In this document: positions 25,703 through 38,482 of the stretch, in pieces | Position numbering within the stretch: position 1 is the stretch's first letter | Layout: every line of letters starts with the position of its first letter | Assembly (NCBI RefSeq): GCF_000346465.2 | Contig: NC_034015.1 | Coordinates: 21,886,462 to 21,950,461 of the forward strand | From: Prunus persica | Lineage: Eukaryota; Streptophyta; Magnoliopsida; Rosales; Rosaceae | Direction: 5' to 3' | DNA: 64,000 bases | Program-made: the position numbers and the translations under genes | The notes under the pieces: generated by a model | What the model saw: the letters and a program-made list of their open reading frames with translations, nothing else | Told to the model about the DNA's origin: nothing | The model's database searches: none

Positions 25703-27620
25703 CCACACTATCCGAATTAGACCACATTGATGGATTCTTTCATCTAAGCTAAATTTACATACTTGACAGCCTAGGCTTTCATTTAATCCCACATTCAATA
25801 ATCAATGGAATACCGCCTGTTGCTTGAAAAGAAGATACCTTTCTCTGCAATAAATCTGCCACAAACGCACAACCAAAAGTAAGAGGCAGCTGAGAGATGG
25901 CTAAGAAAAGCATAGAATAAACCCATAAAAAAGGAAAAGGAACATTGAAAAGCATACATCTTTACAGAGACTCAGATCTAACTGAGAATGAATTTGAGAA
26001 TTACAACAAACAATCTCAAAAGGGTATTGTGTTTTCATGGAAAGAAGCCGCAATCCAAGCAGATCAGGCCATGGCAATGAAATTAGGAAGGGGGTAAACA
26101 ACATCTGGTGCAAATGGGGTCACAGAGAACTGCGGGAAGTGTCAAAGCGGGCATAAACGGTTATGGTTAGAGGTTGGTTTTGAATAACCCACAAACTGAA
26201 TGCAAGGTAGCCTGGTAGGGTAGGGTAGTGATCCCTAAGAAAATATTGGGAAGATTGGGAGAGTAGACAGTGGGGATGAGGGTGTAGGATAAGAGAAAAG
26301 AAGGATGTGTGCTGGATAAAGTGTCCTTTTAATTTTCCTCTGGTCCCTCTCACGGGAGTGCCATGGTCGGTTGGGCTGGAAATGGGTCAACTCAACTCTC
26401 ACAAAACCCCACTATGAACAGTTTCCTTTCTTCTCTCACAACTCTTTTTCACGAAAGGGAATTCAATGAAAGTGATCACAAAACTTGCAAAAAAACAAGC
26501 CAGGCTTTCTCTCTCGCTCCAACTTTTTCCAACAAAAATAAAGGAAAAAAATCTAAAATACACATAGTTATCCTGGGATCATCTGCCACACATTTACTTA
26601 CTTTACTAAAATGTTTTATGGGTTTTTCATTTCTTACTCTCACTGTCTCACAAATAAATTTGCAAAAATAATACTAAAATCCTTTACTTCTGTGGATTTT
26701 GTTTGTATGCACAATATTTAAATCTTCATTTATTCGAAGGTTGAACTTGCAGGTGCTAATGTTCTTTGGGAAATGAGAAAAGACATGGAGGTCCACGTGG
26801 AAGAAGGATCATTGTCCATCCCCATGAATTTTTGGTGTAAAATATCAAAATACAAGACAACATTTAGAAGCAAATTTAGAAGCAAACATGCATTAAAAGA
26901 AAAGAGGTAATGCAAACACATCGTTATGTAGGAATTCGATAAAAATATGGGAGTTCTTTCAAGATTTATAGAAACTAAAAAATCGATAAAATGCAGAAAT
27001 GTTTTTAAAAAATTTAAAATTGGAAGAGAAAATGGAAAGCAACGAGGGATCCATGACATAAGTCTGTAGTCGACAGAGTCGTGTCCCTGATATGGAAGAC
27101 ACGTTCAGTGTTTCACTGCTCATGCCATCTCTCTCTCGCAACACCGAAGTTTCAGTCTTTCTGAACATGGAGAAGAGAGAGACAGTTCAATGAATCTCAT
27201 ATAACCCTCAATAAAAAAAAGAGCAAAATGAATCAAAGAGTTATCAAACAAGCAAATATTCTCCTTTTCTTTTTTAATTTTCTGTTTCGTTTATTCAAAT
27301 AAATAAAAAAATTTGGCATTAAGTTTCATAAAACTGAAAAGGAAAAAAAAAAGTTAAATTTTCAGATTAAAAGAAATTGCAAAACTTCCTCAAATTATCA
27401 AAACCCTAAATTGGCACTCCCCAGAAAAATCGGAAACTCACCAAATTTTGTTGATCTCTTTGAGAATTCGAATCGAAAGGCCACGGTAGTGGCTGAGATG
27501 CGTCGCCGGAAACTGAGGAATTAGCCGGAAGATGATTGAGATTCAAAGTTTTCCGGCGGGAGGTCAGAGTTTGAAGCAAATACCGAGAAGGAGAGGGAGA
27601 AAGGAATCTGTATTTGAGGC
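25703..27620 (-). other. 5' leader intron and promoter of the AUG8-like gene
   Basis: A good splice acceptor (TTTATTGCAG) ends at 25845 on the minus strand, and a donor (TTTG|GTGAGTTTC) lies at about 27441. A leader exon around 27442-27600 spliced over about 1.6 kb to 25844 is therefore likely. I read no coding potential in the intron. Exact transcription start not determinable. Confidence 0.45.
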
Positions 27621-30312
27621 AATAATTAAATATTATTATTTCTTTTTTTGTATTTAAAAAATGGGTTTTGTGAAGAAAAAAAAATAAAAAATTGCGAAGA
27701 GACGGTTATAGTTTGGAGGGAGGGACTGTGAGAGGTCGTTGATTTCGCGCCACCTACTTTGATAAGGCTTTTAGTTAAGTTTAAGCACTCATTATATTAC
27801 ATGGGGCCCTATCTGCTGCGTGCAGTCCCACGTAATCATGCATGACTCAGGACCACATGGCGCAAATCAAAGAATTGCAGACGTGTTCTTTTCTTCTTAT
27901 GTAAATGGTTTTTTAATCAAAATTTTGAGAGATAAATGTGTGTATTACTCCTTTTGGATCTTTTATTTTTATTTTTAAATTCCAACAAAAAAATATGTAT
28001 TGGCCCCAACTGTATTAATTAATTAATTAAAAAGAACACTTGATAGAGGTCCGGGTCAAGATTGTGATGCTGTAACTGATTAGTTTTTCCTTTCATCAAT
28101 GCTCTTATGATAAGAAATAATTTTTTTAATAATTTTATATTAACACTTCTGCCACCTAGCATGGCTAGGTAAGCAAATTAAACATTAATTTGAGTGAAAA
28201 TAAAAAAGCATATTTTAAATAGCAAGTTAGCAACTCTTAATCTATCTCACCAACACCAACTAATGGTTTTTTTTTAAAATTATATAAAAAGGCGATATAA
28301 TTTTATTAGATCAATAGAATAATAGTACAAATGGCACATAATATAAAGGGAGTCATCCTAATAATAATATGGTAGAAATGGGTAAAACTTCCCCAATGAC
28401 CTAAGCCAGCAAAAAGCTGAAACGATCTGGAGAGAATCACTCTCGAAAATAACTTTTCTATAACCCCTCTCAACCACCATAATTTTCTCGAATCTAGTCT
28501 AATGACATTAAGGACAAAACTAGCTACTAATCGGGGTATGACTTTCCTAAAGAGACTAAGAACATTAAGCAAACTCAACTAAGTTTCTAAAATCATAAGA
28601 GAGAGAAAAACACATAAAACTCGTAGAGTTTCTGAACTTTATTGAATAAACTAAACTAAAAGAAAAAAACTAAAACAACGCTGGCAAAAGAAAAACCAAC
28701 CCCCTCTAATCTTCTTTTGGGAGATGACATAGAGAGCATTACTTAGTTATTCCAAGGCCTCAATGCGCCAATGAGATAACCTTGTCTCTAGAAACTTATG
28801 AGTGAGTTATGCCAAGGGCAAATATGTATAGATATTATTTCTATGGTTAATGACGGTTTAGTACCCTGTAGTTACTCTTAAGACATGTTAGTTCCTATTT
28901 TCTCAATGTTTACGATTACTCACAGTGGGCTTTAAAATTTGTCACAATGTGATTCCACCGTTAGAATTTCTGTCAGATCTCCCCGTTAGTTACTTATGTG
29001 ACACTATGAGTCTCACATTTCTATATAGCTAGAAATGGTCAAGGACTTATGTGAAAGAAAGATTAATTATTAGATATGGAAAAATGAAATGGAAGGAAGC
29101 CTTGTGGAATTAATTATATAATAGAGCTTGATTTAAGGTAACTCCTTTTAGAGCCAGAGCTTAGTCTATTCATTCAAACCTTTAATCTATAGGTATTTCT
29201 GAATTTCCGGAGAGGATGAAGTTAGATTAAGATGTTTCATCTCTAAATTAAGCAATCGAAATATAATAAAGCACTCAACCGCAAGTCTGCTACATGCGGT
29301 AGTAAACCAACAAATAGAAAAAGTGTTGCTATCTTGTCTATTAAACATTAATGATATTTGTAAAAATTCATGACCTAATTTGCTCCTCAATAAATATAAT
29401 TTGGAAAAAAAAGAAAAAGAAAAAAGAAAGCATGCCGTCCCATCTAATTTGGAAATGTACAAGGTTGTGCGAGACCGTAGCAGTTGAGCTGACCGTCCAG
29501 AACAAATCACTACCTAAATAAGACTTGGGACGGCTGTCTTCTGTGTCACCATCATTTATATATACAGACCAAGAGCAAGAATATTATTGTTGTATTCTCT
29601 CCTCTGCTAATTTGTATGGTTCCTTCCTTACGTTTTGGGAAGAAATTAATACTTGGGTTTATGTTTTTAACCTACCAAAAGGCAAACAGGCAACAAGACG
29701 ACTAGGACATTAGAGCTTCTAAGAGTCAAAATCAAGGGTAACCTTCCATGCCAGAAATCAAGAAAAAGAACAGAAAAAAAAAGAAGGTTTCAATCTTAAT
29801 TTCACTTTTAAAAATAGAAGAATTGACGCCAAACCTAAAATAGAAAGACAATCATCTGTTTCTGTAGTGCAGCAGATGCATCGTGCATCAAGAAAAAGAA
29901 AAAAGGAAAAGGAAAAAGGAAAAAGAAAAAGAGTGATGATGATGATGATGATTACAAGTTACAACAACTACCCTTATCTTTATTTTCCCTCCAGTTCAGA
30001 AAATTTGTATTAAAGGTAAAAGCAACTTCTGCTTGTTCTTCATTTTCTTCTTAATTTGCTTTTTGTGTCTCTTCTTAATTTGCTTTTTGCTTCTAAAGAA
30101 ACCCAAGTCTACAAGCAAGCAGGGACCATGACATTGACAGCAGCAAGATCATTAAATTATGATATTGTTTTACCTTACAAGTCTAAGGTAAACACAAACC
30201 AGTATGTGTATATATATATATATCTGCTGCTTTTAGCCGAAAGCTGGGACCTCCATTTACAGCTCAGAAGAACCACTTAAATCATTTCAAGCAGTGGAAG
30301 CTCATCATCTCC

Positions 30313-30344
<32 letters not shown>

Positions 30345-31256
30345 TCGCCTGCATGCACTGCACTGCATTTAAGGCCATTAAAAAATCAAAAGAAAATTTA
30401 CCACCCTTGATTGAATACTGAAGCCACACTGTGACACTCACAAATGGTTTTGTGTTCTTAATTAATCTTCAACAGTAAGAGTACGACTAACCATTTGATC
30501 TGCAATGCATAATGTATGACGAATCTATGGAAAAACAAAAACAATAAACTTGACAATTATGAAGTCTGAAGCAAAAGCACACAGAATTTTCTTGTGATAG
30601 CTGGGAGCCTGGGACGTGTGATGATTTGGACACATCATATGCTATGCAACACCATGTCTGCTAAAAAGTTAAAAACCATCAACATTTGTCCCATATCTTT
30701 TTGGGTCTACCAAATTTCCTCCTTATTGTCGACTGTCTTCTTCTTGGCTCATTTTGCTTTAATTAGTTTCTTTTTTATTTTCTGAATTAATTAATATTAA
30801 TTGTTCTTATCTTTTCCACCTCCAAATGAGAACAACCGGTCAGAAACAGAGACAATGTTTTGAGGAGGATACGTCCAAAGCAATAATTTCTTAACATGCA
30901 TGCAGCTGCACAAGCAAGGCAATCCTATTGCTATAATTATCGAGCATGAAAATCAGAAAGAAATGATCTTGTTTTGTTTCGTTATGATTATTGATTGATT
31001 TATACCCTTCAGAAACAATTGCTTTGACGGGAAACAGAATTAATTATGCATGGATTATGAGAACAAATTAATGGATATATATATATATATATATATGATG
31101 CCATTTTTTATGAATAATGAATACAATTTACAAAGACCAAACCAAATGATGGTTGCTCACTCTCATCATGATTCATGATCATAATCATAATCATGATCAT
31201 GTGGTGAGGTGTGGTGGAATTATAATAATATAAAATCAAGGAGGAGAATCAAACCC

Positions 31257-31294
<38 letters not shown>
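31257..31294. repeat. TGA/TCA trinucleotide microsatellite
   Basis: About 12 perfect TGA units in spacer DNA; no ORF uses it convincingly. Confidence 0.85.
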
Positions 31295-31295
<1 letters not shown>

Positions 31296-31769
31296 TTCCA
31301 TTTCCATGCTCTTTGTCATGTCCTCCCCTAGTGTTGTGTTGCTATCAATGCTATGCGTCTAAGAAGAAGAAAAAGAAAACTCTGCTAATTGAATATATTT
31401 GTGTTCCCATGTGGTTAGAGTAGTAGTATTTATTCTATAGGCATAACATGCGATGCGAGTAAAGGTTTATTATTTTGGAATATAAATAATTCACATGGAT
31501 GATTTTGTCGTTTCTCATATTATTATATATGCACCGATTCTAGTTTTGTTTGGTTTCTTTCTGGTTCACATTGGATGCCTTGGCAGCAACACTACTTGAT
31601 ATGGGATATTTTTCTCCTCTCCTCCAACATGTTCATGTTATAATGTCCTCCAGGCTCTATGCATGACGGAGTCAATTCAGACTGGTTGATTTCATTTATT
31701 TGACAAAGATACACCAAACGGAAATCTCTCTTTCATTCATTTGAACCACATCTTACAAATCGGAGAGTT

Positions 31770-31792
31770 TTTTTTCTTTTCTTGGCGACCGA
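31770..31792 (-). mobile_element. Tiny poly(A)-tail retro-insertion flanked by 15-bp duplication
   Basis: A 23-base insert (T-rich, then CTTGGCGACCGA on the plus strand) sits between ACAAATCGGAGAGTT (31755-31769) and ACAAATCGAAGAGTT (31793-31807), which differ at one base. On the minus strand it reads as a short 3' end plus an A-rich tail, as expected for an extremely 5'-truncated LINE or SINE. The one mismatch suggests age. Confidence 0.5.
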
Positions 31793-32327
31793 ACAAATCG
31801 AAGAGTTAGATTTATGAAATAAAGCTCACACTGGAAGTACAAACAAGTTAATGTTGCTTGAAATGTTCTTCTTATACCACCTTACACAGGGCTAGAGAAC
31901 TACGTTCATGTCATGTTAGCAATCAACCTCCTCTAAGCTGCTTTTCTGTGACAACTCATAAATCCCACTTCAGCTTTATATCCGATGCAAAATATAGTAA
32001 CCCATCATACACAAACCGGTCTCTGGCGGGCAGCAAAATTACATTTTTTCCATCACTTTTCTTCCAAATGCATCAACCAGATTGCTCTACTACAGTACCG
32101 AATTTGAATATCTGATGGAACAATAAATCTTATCAAGCTGCTGAATAACGTACTAATTCCTTCATGGCTTGTTTCTAAAGATGTAAGCGCATACTAGCTC
32201 AAGTTTCCATAGAAGTCTGAGTTAATGCGAAACCAATGTTAATATCTACCTCAGCTCTTCGATGCAGATGAGTGAGCTTCTTTTGCAGGGCACTTGGAAC
32301 CAACTTTAAGAAACACCAAATATGTTT

Positions 32328-35300
32328 CTAGTACTCCAAATATCCAGCAGTCCGAGCCTTGCCCAAAATTGACTCTATGCCATCATTACACAGACCAAAA
32401 TTCTTTGCCACTGCAAAACCAGCATACATGCCATCCACAGCTGCACTTACAATCCCTCCAGCATAACCCGCTCCTTCACCGACAGGGTAAAGACCTTTCA
32501 ACGACGTGCTCTCATAAGTGTCAATTCCACGGGGAATCTGGATGGGAGAGCTAGTCCTAGTCTGGAAGCAGATTTAATGATTTTATAATTGATTAAGATA
32601 CTGACATCAATAACGATAATTCCTTGGTGGTGGTACAGACTATTTATTATGTTACATCCTGTTGACATAAAAAGAAACTAGAAGGGGAAAACAAATATAA
32701 TTAACTGGGATTACCTCCACTCCATGAAGAAGGGCCTCTTTGGAGATAAAACCTGGTAACTGAAGGCTCCAAAGTCCGCAACAAGCCAAGTATATCAGTA
32801 ATCTTTTGTGCATTCATCAAAAGTATTAAAGGCAGTTAGCAATTACAAGAGAAGTAAAGTAAAACCTCTTGGTCAAACGCTGAGATTGAATGTTGCAAAG
32901 TCTCTGTTATATGAATGGGGAATATCTCGTGGAGATTTGCTGCCTTCACTCCTAGTCGATAACTTGAAGGTGGCACAGATGTCACTGGAACCAAAAAAAA
33001 AACCCAGAGAGCCAAGCTTAGCTTGCTGAACAATTGATGCAAAACTAATAAGAAATGGCATAGCAATCCTACCTGACAACTTATTGTCCAAAAAATCCGT
33101 AACTGTCTGCACAGGCACCACAAAATTTCCCCCTCCCATTCTAGCTGCTCTTTGCTCAAATTCCCTCTAAAAAAATTACAACATTAGAACATGTTATAAT
33201 GCATTTCAGCTGAAATTATGAATGTCCAACCAGGCTGAAAGACCCTTTTCTGCATGTTCTATGACATTAGCACAGCACTCAGAAGAGTTTGTTTCATATC
33301 ATACAGAAGAAAAAAATTTAGTCATAACAGCTGGTAGGTAAATAAAGGAATACAAAACTGCAGACAAAAGAACATCAGAAATACTAAGGGAAAAGTTACC
33401 TGAAACTCAACCCCTGCAAGAGGTCCATGGAGATTCAATGCATCAAAATCTTTCATTGAGACGGTTACAACAAGTGCAGCATTTGCCCACTTTGACGCAC
33501 GTCTAGAAAATGACATGCCATTGATACAGATTTCAGATGGCTTTGTACCAGTGAGAACAACCTGCAAATACCATCTCAGTGACTCCTAGAGTAATATATA
33601 TGATCATTCTTCACCAGACATTTGCAATGCAAATATGGTTCTGACCACCAGAAATTCAAAAACAGAAAAACATACCTGACCACCGGGACACATACAGAAG
33701 GAATAGCAACTACGACTTGTTGCCTGTAAAGGTTCATCCCCATCCTTTCCACTTGCATATTTGGCAACCTTGTAATCTGCCACTGGTACTTTACCACGTC
33801 CTCTGCGGACCTCAGTTGCCAATCCAGAATACTGCATATTTGTTGTAATAAGGAAAAATCAATAAATAGTTACAAAGGGAAAAATAATTTGCTTCTCTTA
33901 ATAACAATACATCCAAAAATTTCAAATGAAGCTGACAATGCAACCAACCTGTAAGCTGTTTATTACTTCTTGAGGATGCTCAATCCGCAAGCCAACCTGT
34001 TCAGCCAATTTAAGTTTTTATTAAGCTAACAAAATATTTTGAACCAAGCACTACAACTAATACCAAGGAAAGTGACTTCCCACTAATACATGCCAAATTA
34101 GCCACCAAAAGGATGGTGTACATAATTCCAAGAACAAATATGGAAATATGACATCTCAAGCTTCTGGCAGGAACACCATATCGAGAGGGCAAAACAGCTT
34201 TCCTTTGTTGCATTTACTCCTCCAACTACACTATGTCAGTATCGGTATAAATGGCCTTTCCCTCATGTTCGGCTATATTTAATGGATATAATTATGTCAT
34301 CAACTTCCTTAATCCTACACTCTTATCTCATGTGATCTTTGGACACAAAAGTAGTGCCAGAAACTTCTGGAAGACAAAGTATTGGATAAATATAGGTTAC
34401 AGTGGCCAGTTGATTTGGAGGATTCATGCACACAATAGATTCATAAATAGATAAACAACAAAGTTTCTTTGAATAATCTCTATGAAAGGGGTTTTGACTA
34501 TAAATAAATAAAAATCTGTATGAAAGGGGGAGAAAATGAACTCACAGCAAAATCTTTTAGGACCAAGTCTATGTTATGAGATAGAAGAGTTTGATATATA
34601 TCGCGTGCAGAATGCCCAACAGCTAGAACAACAGCATCATATTCCCATTTCTGGGTATTAGACTGTCTGTCAACTGATTCCGAAACTTTGACACCCACAA
34701 CTTGTCCGTTATCTACAAGGAGATCATCTACCCTCATCCCAAATTTGATAGTCACCTGAGCATGCCAAAAAACCATTATTAAAAGTATAAGAAATGTAAG
34801 CCGTAAGCAACATAAATCTAACAATATGCATTTGATTTAGTTAGAAAGAAAAAAAAGTGTCACTAACACCCAGATTTTGTAGATGTTGCCGAAAATTGCG
34901 AAGTAATGGAATCAATCTATCTGTCCCCAAATGAGGCTTTCCGTCAACCAAGATTCCCTCAGGAGCTCCGAAGTGAACTAAAGTTTCCATAACCTGAGAA
35001 GTAAATAAATCTGAATCAACCCACATAAAGGATGGGTAATGGCTAAGTGATACTAGTCAACAGAAAGACGAGAGAGAGAGAGAAAAGGCTACATTGTCAA
35101 TTATCTATGCCTTGACAGCTCTGTATTTCACCGTCCAAATTACAAAAAGGGAAGACAATCAAAAGGATTTTTTTTTTTTTTTTTTGTCGAAACAAGACAA
35201 TCAAAAGGATAGAGAATGGTTCTGACCGCCAAAACACTGCCACTGTTTCTTCCAATCCTAGTCACCAGCTTTCCATCACTCCATGTACCTGCACCACCCT

Positions 35301-36592
35301 GCCATGAATAAGTCCTCGATAAATGACTCAATGGTAAACATGTGTATGCGCGTGTCTGTGTGTAACATAAAGGCGCATGTTTTTATCGAGGCAGGAAAAC
35401 AGAGATAAGTAAGAGCACAAGGTGAATCAAGTTATAAGTATAACCTCCCCAAAGCAAAAATTGCTTTCTGTTTGCAATATTCGGCGGACAACCAGAGCAC
35501 CAATATCGCGGCCCCTTTGTTCAACGGGCTGACCTCTTTCTATTAAGGTGACATCTGCACCAAATTCCGCAAGAACAAGGGAGGCAAACAACCCTGATGG
35601 TCCACTACCCACCACTGCAATTTTTGGTTTTCTAGCCGTCGGATGTGTGTATAATCCTTGGGACCCATTGTTCATGTTGTGCGCACTTTCTCTTGAAACT
35701 GTACCTTGATGTACATTTTCAAAGCCATGTATGATACTGATCAAATCTCCAGATTTATTTACTTCAGGCATGTGTTCTACCAGCCCAACTTTAGGCTGCA
35801 ACTCAGAAATGAAATCCCAAGCCCGAGGCTCTAGACTCAGAAGTTTGTTGACATCCATTTCCACAACGTACACGAATTTGGGTTCTTTCAGCCTCTACAT
35901 AAGAAATAATAAGAGGAAGAGAAAAGCGCATTACTTGATTGATGGGTAACCAAATTGAAACTAGTCCAACTATGCTTTTACCAAACAATTTCACAGACAG
36001 ATAGGATGCAAATGGCCACTCTGCAAGACTCTAACCTCCTAACATCAATAAAAAAAATTTCCATGACACACAACATATCATACCTTCCTTGCATCAAAAG
36101 ATTTCCGAACCACCGTGAACGCCTCTGTCGGCAGCATTGAAGCAACCTGAAATGAAAGAGTGGCAACAAGATATGATGAATATAAAAAAAAATGTAGCAA
36201 CTTGCACAAATGCTTCTTCACATAGACAAAAGTGCTGCCCCAAATGCTTTTACCGGAAACTCGAGCACTTTGGCAATCTGTTCAAGCAAGCCCTCGGAGA
36301 CGCCGAGAAAGTCCTTTCCAGGGTCCTTGTGGACGGGAACTCCGAGCTTGGAAAGCCTCCAAATACCCGCGAACTTGTTCTTCACTTCCCCTACGATTTC
36401 CTGGTGCTTCAATTTAAGTTCCTTCTTCTCTGATGGGTACCTCTGTTTGCCGGTCCTCTTGGCGCTAAGGACTCGGAGTGTTTGGCGACGATGATAAGGG
36501 AGTGCACGCATAGGGATAGGGTTTGGAGGGTGGAGACACTGGACATGGAGGTGGACAGAGCCAAGCTTGGAGTTGGAGGGAAGGAGGGACAT
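32328..36592 (-). CDS. PDE327: Plastid FAD/NAD(P)-dependent oxidoreductase, PDE327-like
   Basis: Flavoprotein of the family of Arabidopsis At4g30720 (PIGMENT DEFECTIVE 327). Its substrate is not established, and loss affects chloroplast pigmentation. Thirteen exons: 36254-36592, 36084-36146, 35445-35894, 35227-35298, 34868-34993, 34546-34755, 33949-33996, 33676-33831, 33400-33561, 33073-33166, 32866-32984, 32715-32759 and 32328-32561, giving 705 residues. Residues 1-60 are basic and look like a transit peptide. The Rossmann FAD-binding motif VVGSGPSGLFASLVLAEFG is near residue 230. GGAGTWSDGKLVTRIGR and VLAVGHSARD are conserved family motifs. The second FAD motif GLYPVGEGAGYAGGIVSAAVDG is near the C-terminus. 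All joins are in frame. An intron (35299-35444 side excluded, between exons 3 to 5) carries a small retro-insertion at 35169-35193. Confidence 0.93.
35169..35193 (-). mobile_element. Ultra-short LINE-tail insertion with 17-bp target-site duplication
   Basis: Only 25 bases (17 T then GTCGAAAC) are inserted between two perfect copies of AAGACAATCAAAAGGAT, at 35152-35168 and 35194-35210. On the minus strand it reads GTTTCGAC plus poly(A), like the last bases of a plant LINE. It lies in an intron of the PDE327-like gene, between the GGAGTWSDGK exon and the VMETLVHFG exon. Confidence 0.7.
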
Positions 36593-37284
36593 GGCTTTAG
36601 TTTACACAGAGCTCTGTGGAGACCGGAAAGTCTCGCGCTTCTGAGTAGTGAGCTATGGTTTGGGATAAGGAATTAATACGACATGGCGTTTATCCCATAT
36701 GCCACACGTACAGTACGACCCACACGTGAGAAGTGAAAAGACAACACAGCCGAGCGGCTATACAATAAAAAATGGGAGTATAGCCGCGCGGCTATACTAT
36801 TTATATAAAAAGGACCCGACTAGCGCCTAGCGGGTTTGTGAACAGAGTATTCTTCCTTTTTATTGGTTAAAGAACTTTTGACTCTCAAATTTTAATTTTT
36901 AATTATTTATTCTCCATCATTTAAAGTCAGAATCTTTCTGTATATCCCAAAAAAAAAAGTCAACTTTTTTCTTAATTGTTTATTTAAAGTTGGACCAACA
37001 ACTTTTCTCTATTTATCTTATTTCCAATGAGCGGGAGCAAGTTTTTCTTGTATCATTGCAAATATTCTTTTTTTATTTCATATAAATACTACTTCATGCT
37101 GTCGATTTCATGGATGAAATGTTTCATCTACAGACTTTTAACAGAACTCATTTTTCAAAATTATTGTCCCACAAATCCCAGCACGAGCAGGAAACAATCT
37201 AAGCAGATGGACTATGGCGGCCATTGATAGGTTGCAGGCTTGCATTGCAGCTCGTAAGCTTTTTCCGGAGCAAGATTTCCGACT
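36593..37284. other. PDE327 promoter region and 3' end of the Elongin-B-like gene
   Basis: Short spacer upstream of the PDE327-like start. It contains the GC-rich palindrome described separately and an imperfect GACTAGCGCCTAGCGG inverted repeat near 36818-36834. The right part is 3' UTR of the ubiquitin-fold gene. No other gene seen. Confidence 0.5.
36777..36798. repeat. Perfect 22-bp GC-core palindrome
   Basis: AGTATAGCCGC followed directly by its own reverse complement, with no spacer. A related half-palindrome GCCGAGCGGCTATA lies about 25 bases to its left (36749-36762). The pair stands out in AT-rich surroundings about 185 bases upstream of the PDE327-like start codon. Confidence 0.8.
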
Positions 37285-38241
37285 TCACCAATTGCCTGCA
37301 TCTGCATCACGAGATTGATAGAAGTCGTCTGCCCGTACAATGTTGACCTCTTCAAACTCATTGTCATCTGGAGGCAATGGAGAAAAGTTTTATTAGGCTG
37401 CTCCCAAGCAAACATAAGATAAAAGACAAGACACAATCTGGTCTACCTAATATAAAAGTAGAGCAGTCGCTCCCATCAAACTTTCAAGCATAAAAACTAG
37501 TAGGGCGGATAATAAAAATCAGTAACAAGCCGTCTAAAGACGTTGTAACTGTGTCTTATGAATAAATCCAAGCTCAAGCAATGATAGAACTGTACAAAAA
37601 ATCGTATACAAATTAATCAAACTATAGCAAAGAAAAAAGAGAAAAGACTGCCTACTCCTTGTCATTTTCACACATCATCAATTGCCGTTCTCATACGATA
37701 ATGATTGCATGAAAGCTTAATTAATTAGGAAAAGCCAACTTCATCAGAACATTACAAAAACATGACTAAATGAAAATGGTCCTCAAACAGTGTCTGAAAT
37801 ACTTCAGACCATAACCCAACTCTTAAGAAAGAGCACCCCCCCTAAACTTTTTCCCATCAAAATAGGCAACTCCTCAATCTTTGATGTCACATAACTCAAC
37901 TCATGGTAAGATGCCTTCTGCCCATGAAACTAGGCAAAGTTATACTTTTCTTTTATATTAGATAATCCAACCTTCTAATCCTTGTTTTCAAATACTAACT
38001 TAGATGAGCCAGCAGTGAGAATAATACAAGTAAGATGCATAAAACTAGAGGGACCAAAAAACCAAAAGGATAAGAGATTCAACCTTTTCTCAAGGTCAGT
38101 GCCACAACGGCATCATTCTCAACCTGAAAAGACATGAAGATATCATTGAAGACATCATCCACTTTTGGAGCTCAATGAACATAAAATTTTAGAATGTCGA
38201 TGTGATGAAAATTGGTTGTAGTAGTGAATCTCTAAGTTCAA

Positions 38242-38274
<33 letters not shown>

Positions 38275-38482
38275 GTGAACTGTACTTTTTGTTTTGTACC
38301 TTCTGATCTGCCAATGACTTTGAATCCTCCAGTACTTCCCCAGTACTGACTAGGATCAAGCGCTGATCACTTACCGGTTGATCAATAAGATCATGCAACT
38401 TTTGCTTAATATCTAAACTTGTCTCAGTTGGTTCACACTGGATAAAGTAAGTTGTCTTACTACGCTTAACACGGATATACAT
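37285..38482 (-). CDS. Elongin-B-like ubiquitin-fold protein (At5g57860-like)
   Basis: Small protein of 101 residues from three exons: 38300-38482, 38084-38123 and 37285-37367. It has a ubiquitin-like fold: MYIRVKRSKTTYFIQ forms the first strands, DIKQKLHDLIDQP the helix, and SDQRLILVSTGEVLED the next strands. RxKTTxF and the QRL...LxD pattern resemble Elongin B more than ubiquitin. There is no C-terminal diglycine, so it is not a conjugated modifier. The last exon, DDNEFEEVNIVRADDFYQS, matches the Elongin B extension. A splice acceptor (TTTTCCAG) directly precedes GCCATG, implying a leader intron. Function inferred only: adaptor in a cullin/elongin-type complex. At5g57860 neighbours eIFiso4G1 in Arabidopsis, as I recall. 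Confidence 0.85.

Larger units (their letters stand above)
27621..32327. other. Gene-poor spacer with microsatellites and TE relics
   Basis: A 4.7-kb AT-rich stretch between the AUG8-like promoter and the PDE327-like 3' end. It contains AT microsatellites (about 30317-30340 and 31077-31096), a TGA trinucleotide run (31257-31294) and A-rich tracts near 29890-29935. The part at about 28265-28600 looks like the 3' end of an old LINE on the minus strand (A-run side at 28267-28276), but I found no target-site duplication. A tiny poly(A)-tail insertion lies at 31770-31792. No gene supported. Confidence 0.5.

Noticed and set aside
28265..28600. Possible LINE 3' end on the minus strand
   Set aside because: It has an A-rich end and a LINE-like terminal sequence, but no target-site duplication or recognisable protein domain.
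31170..31200. Palindromic ATGATCATAATCAT stretch as a microRNA precursor
   Set aside because: It is a simple-sequence inverted repeat with no match I recognise to a conserved plant miRNA.
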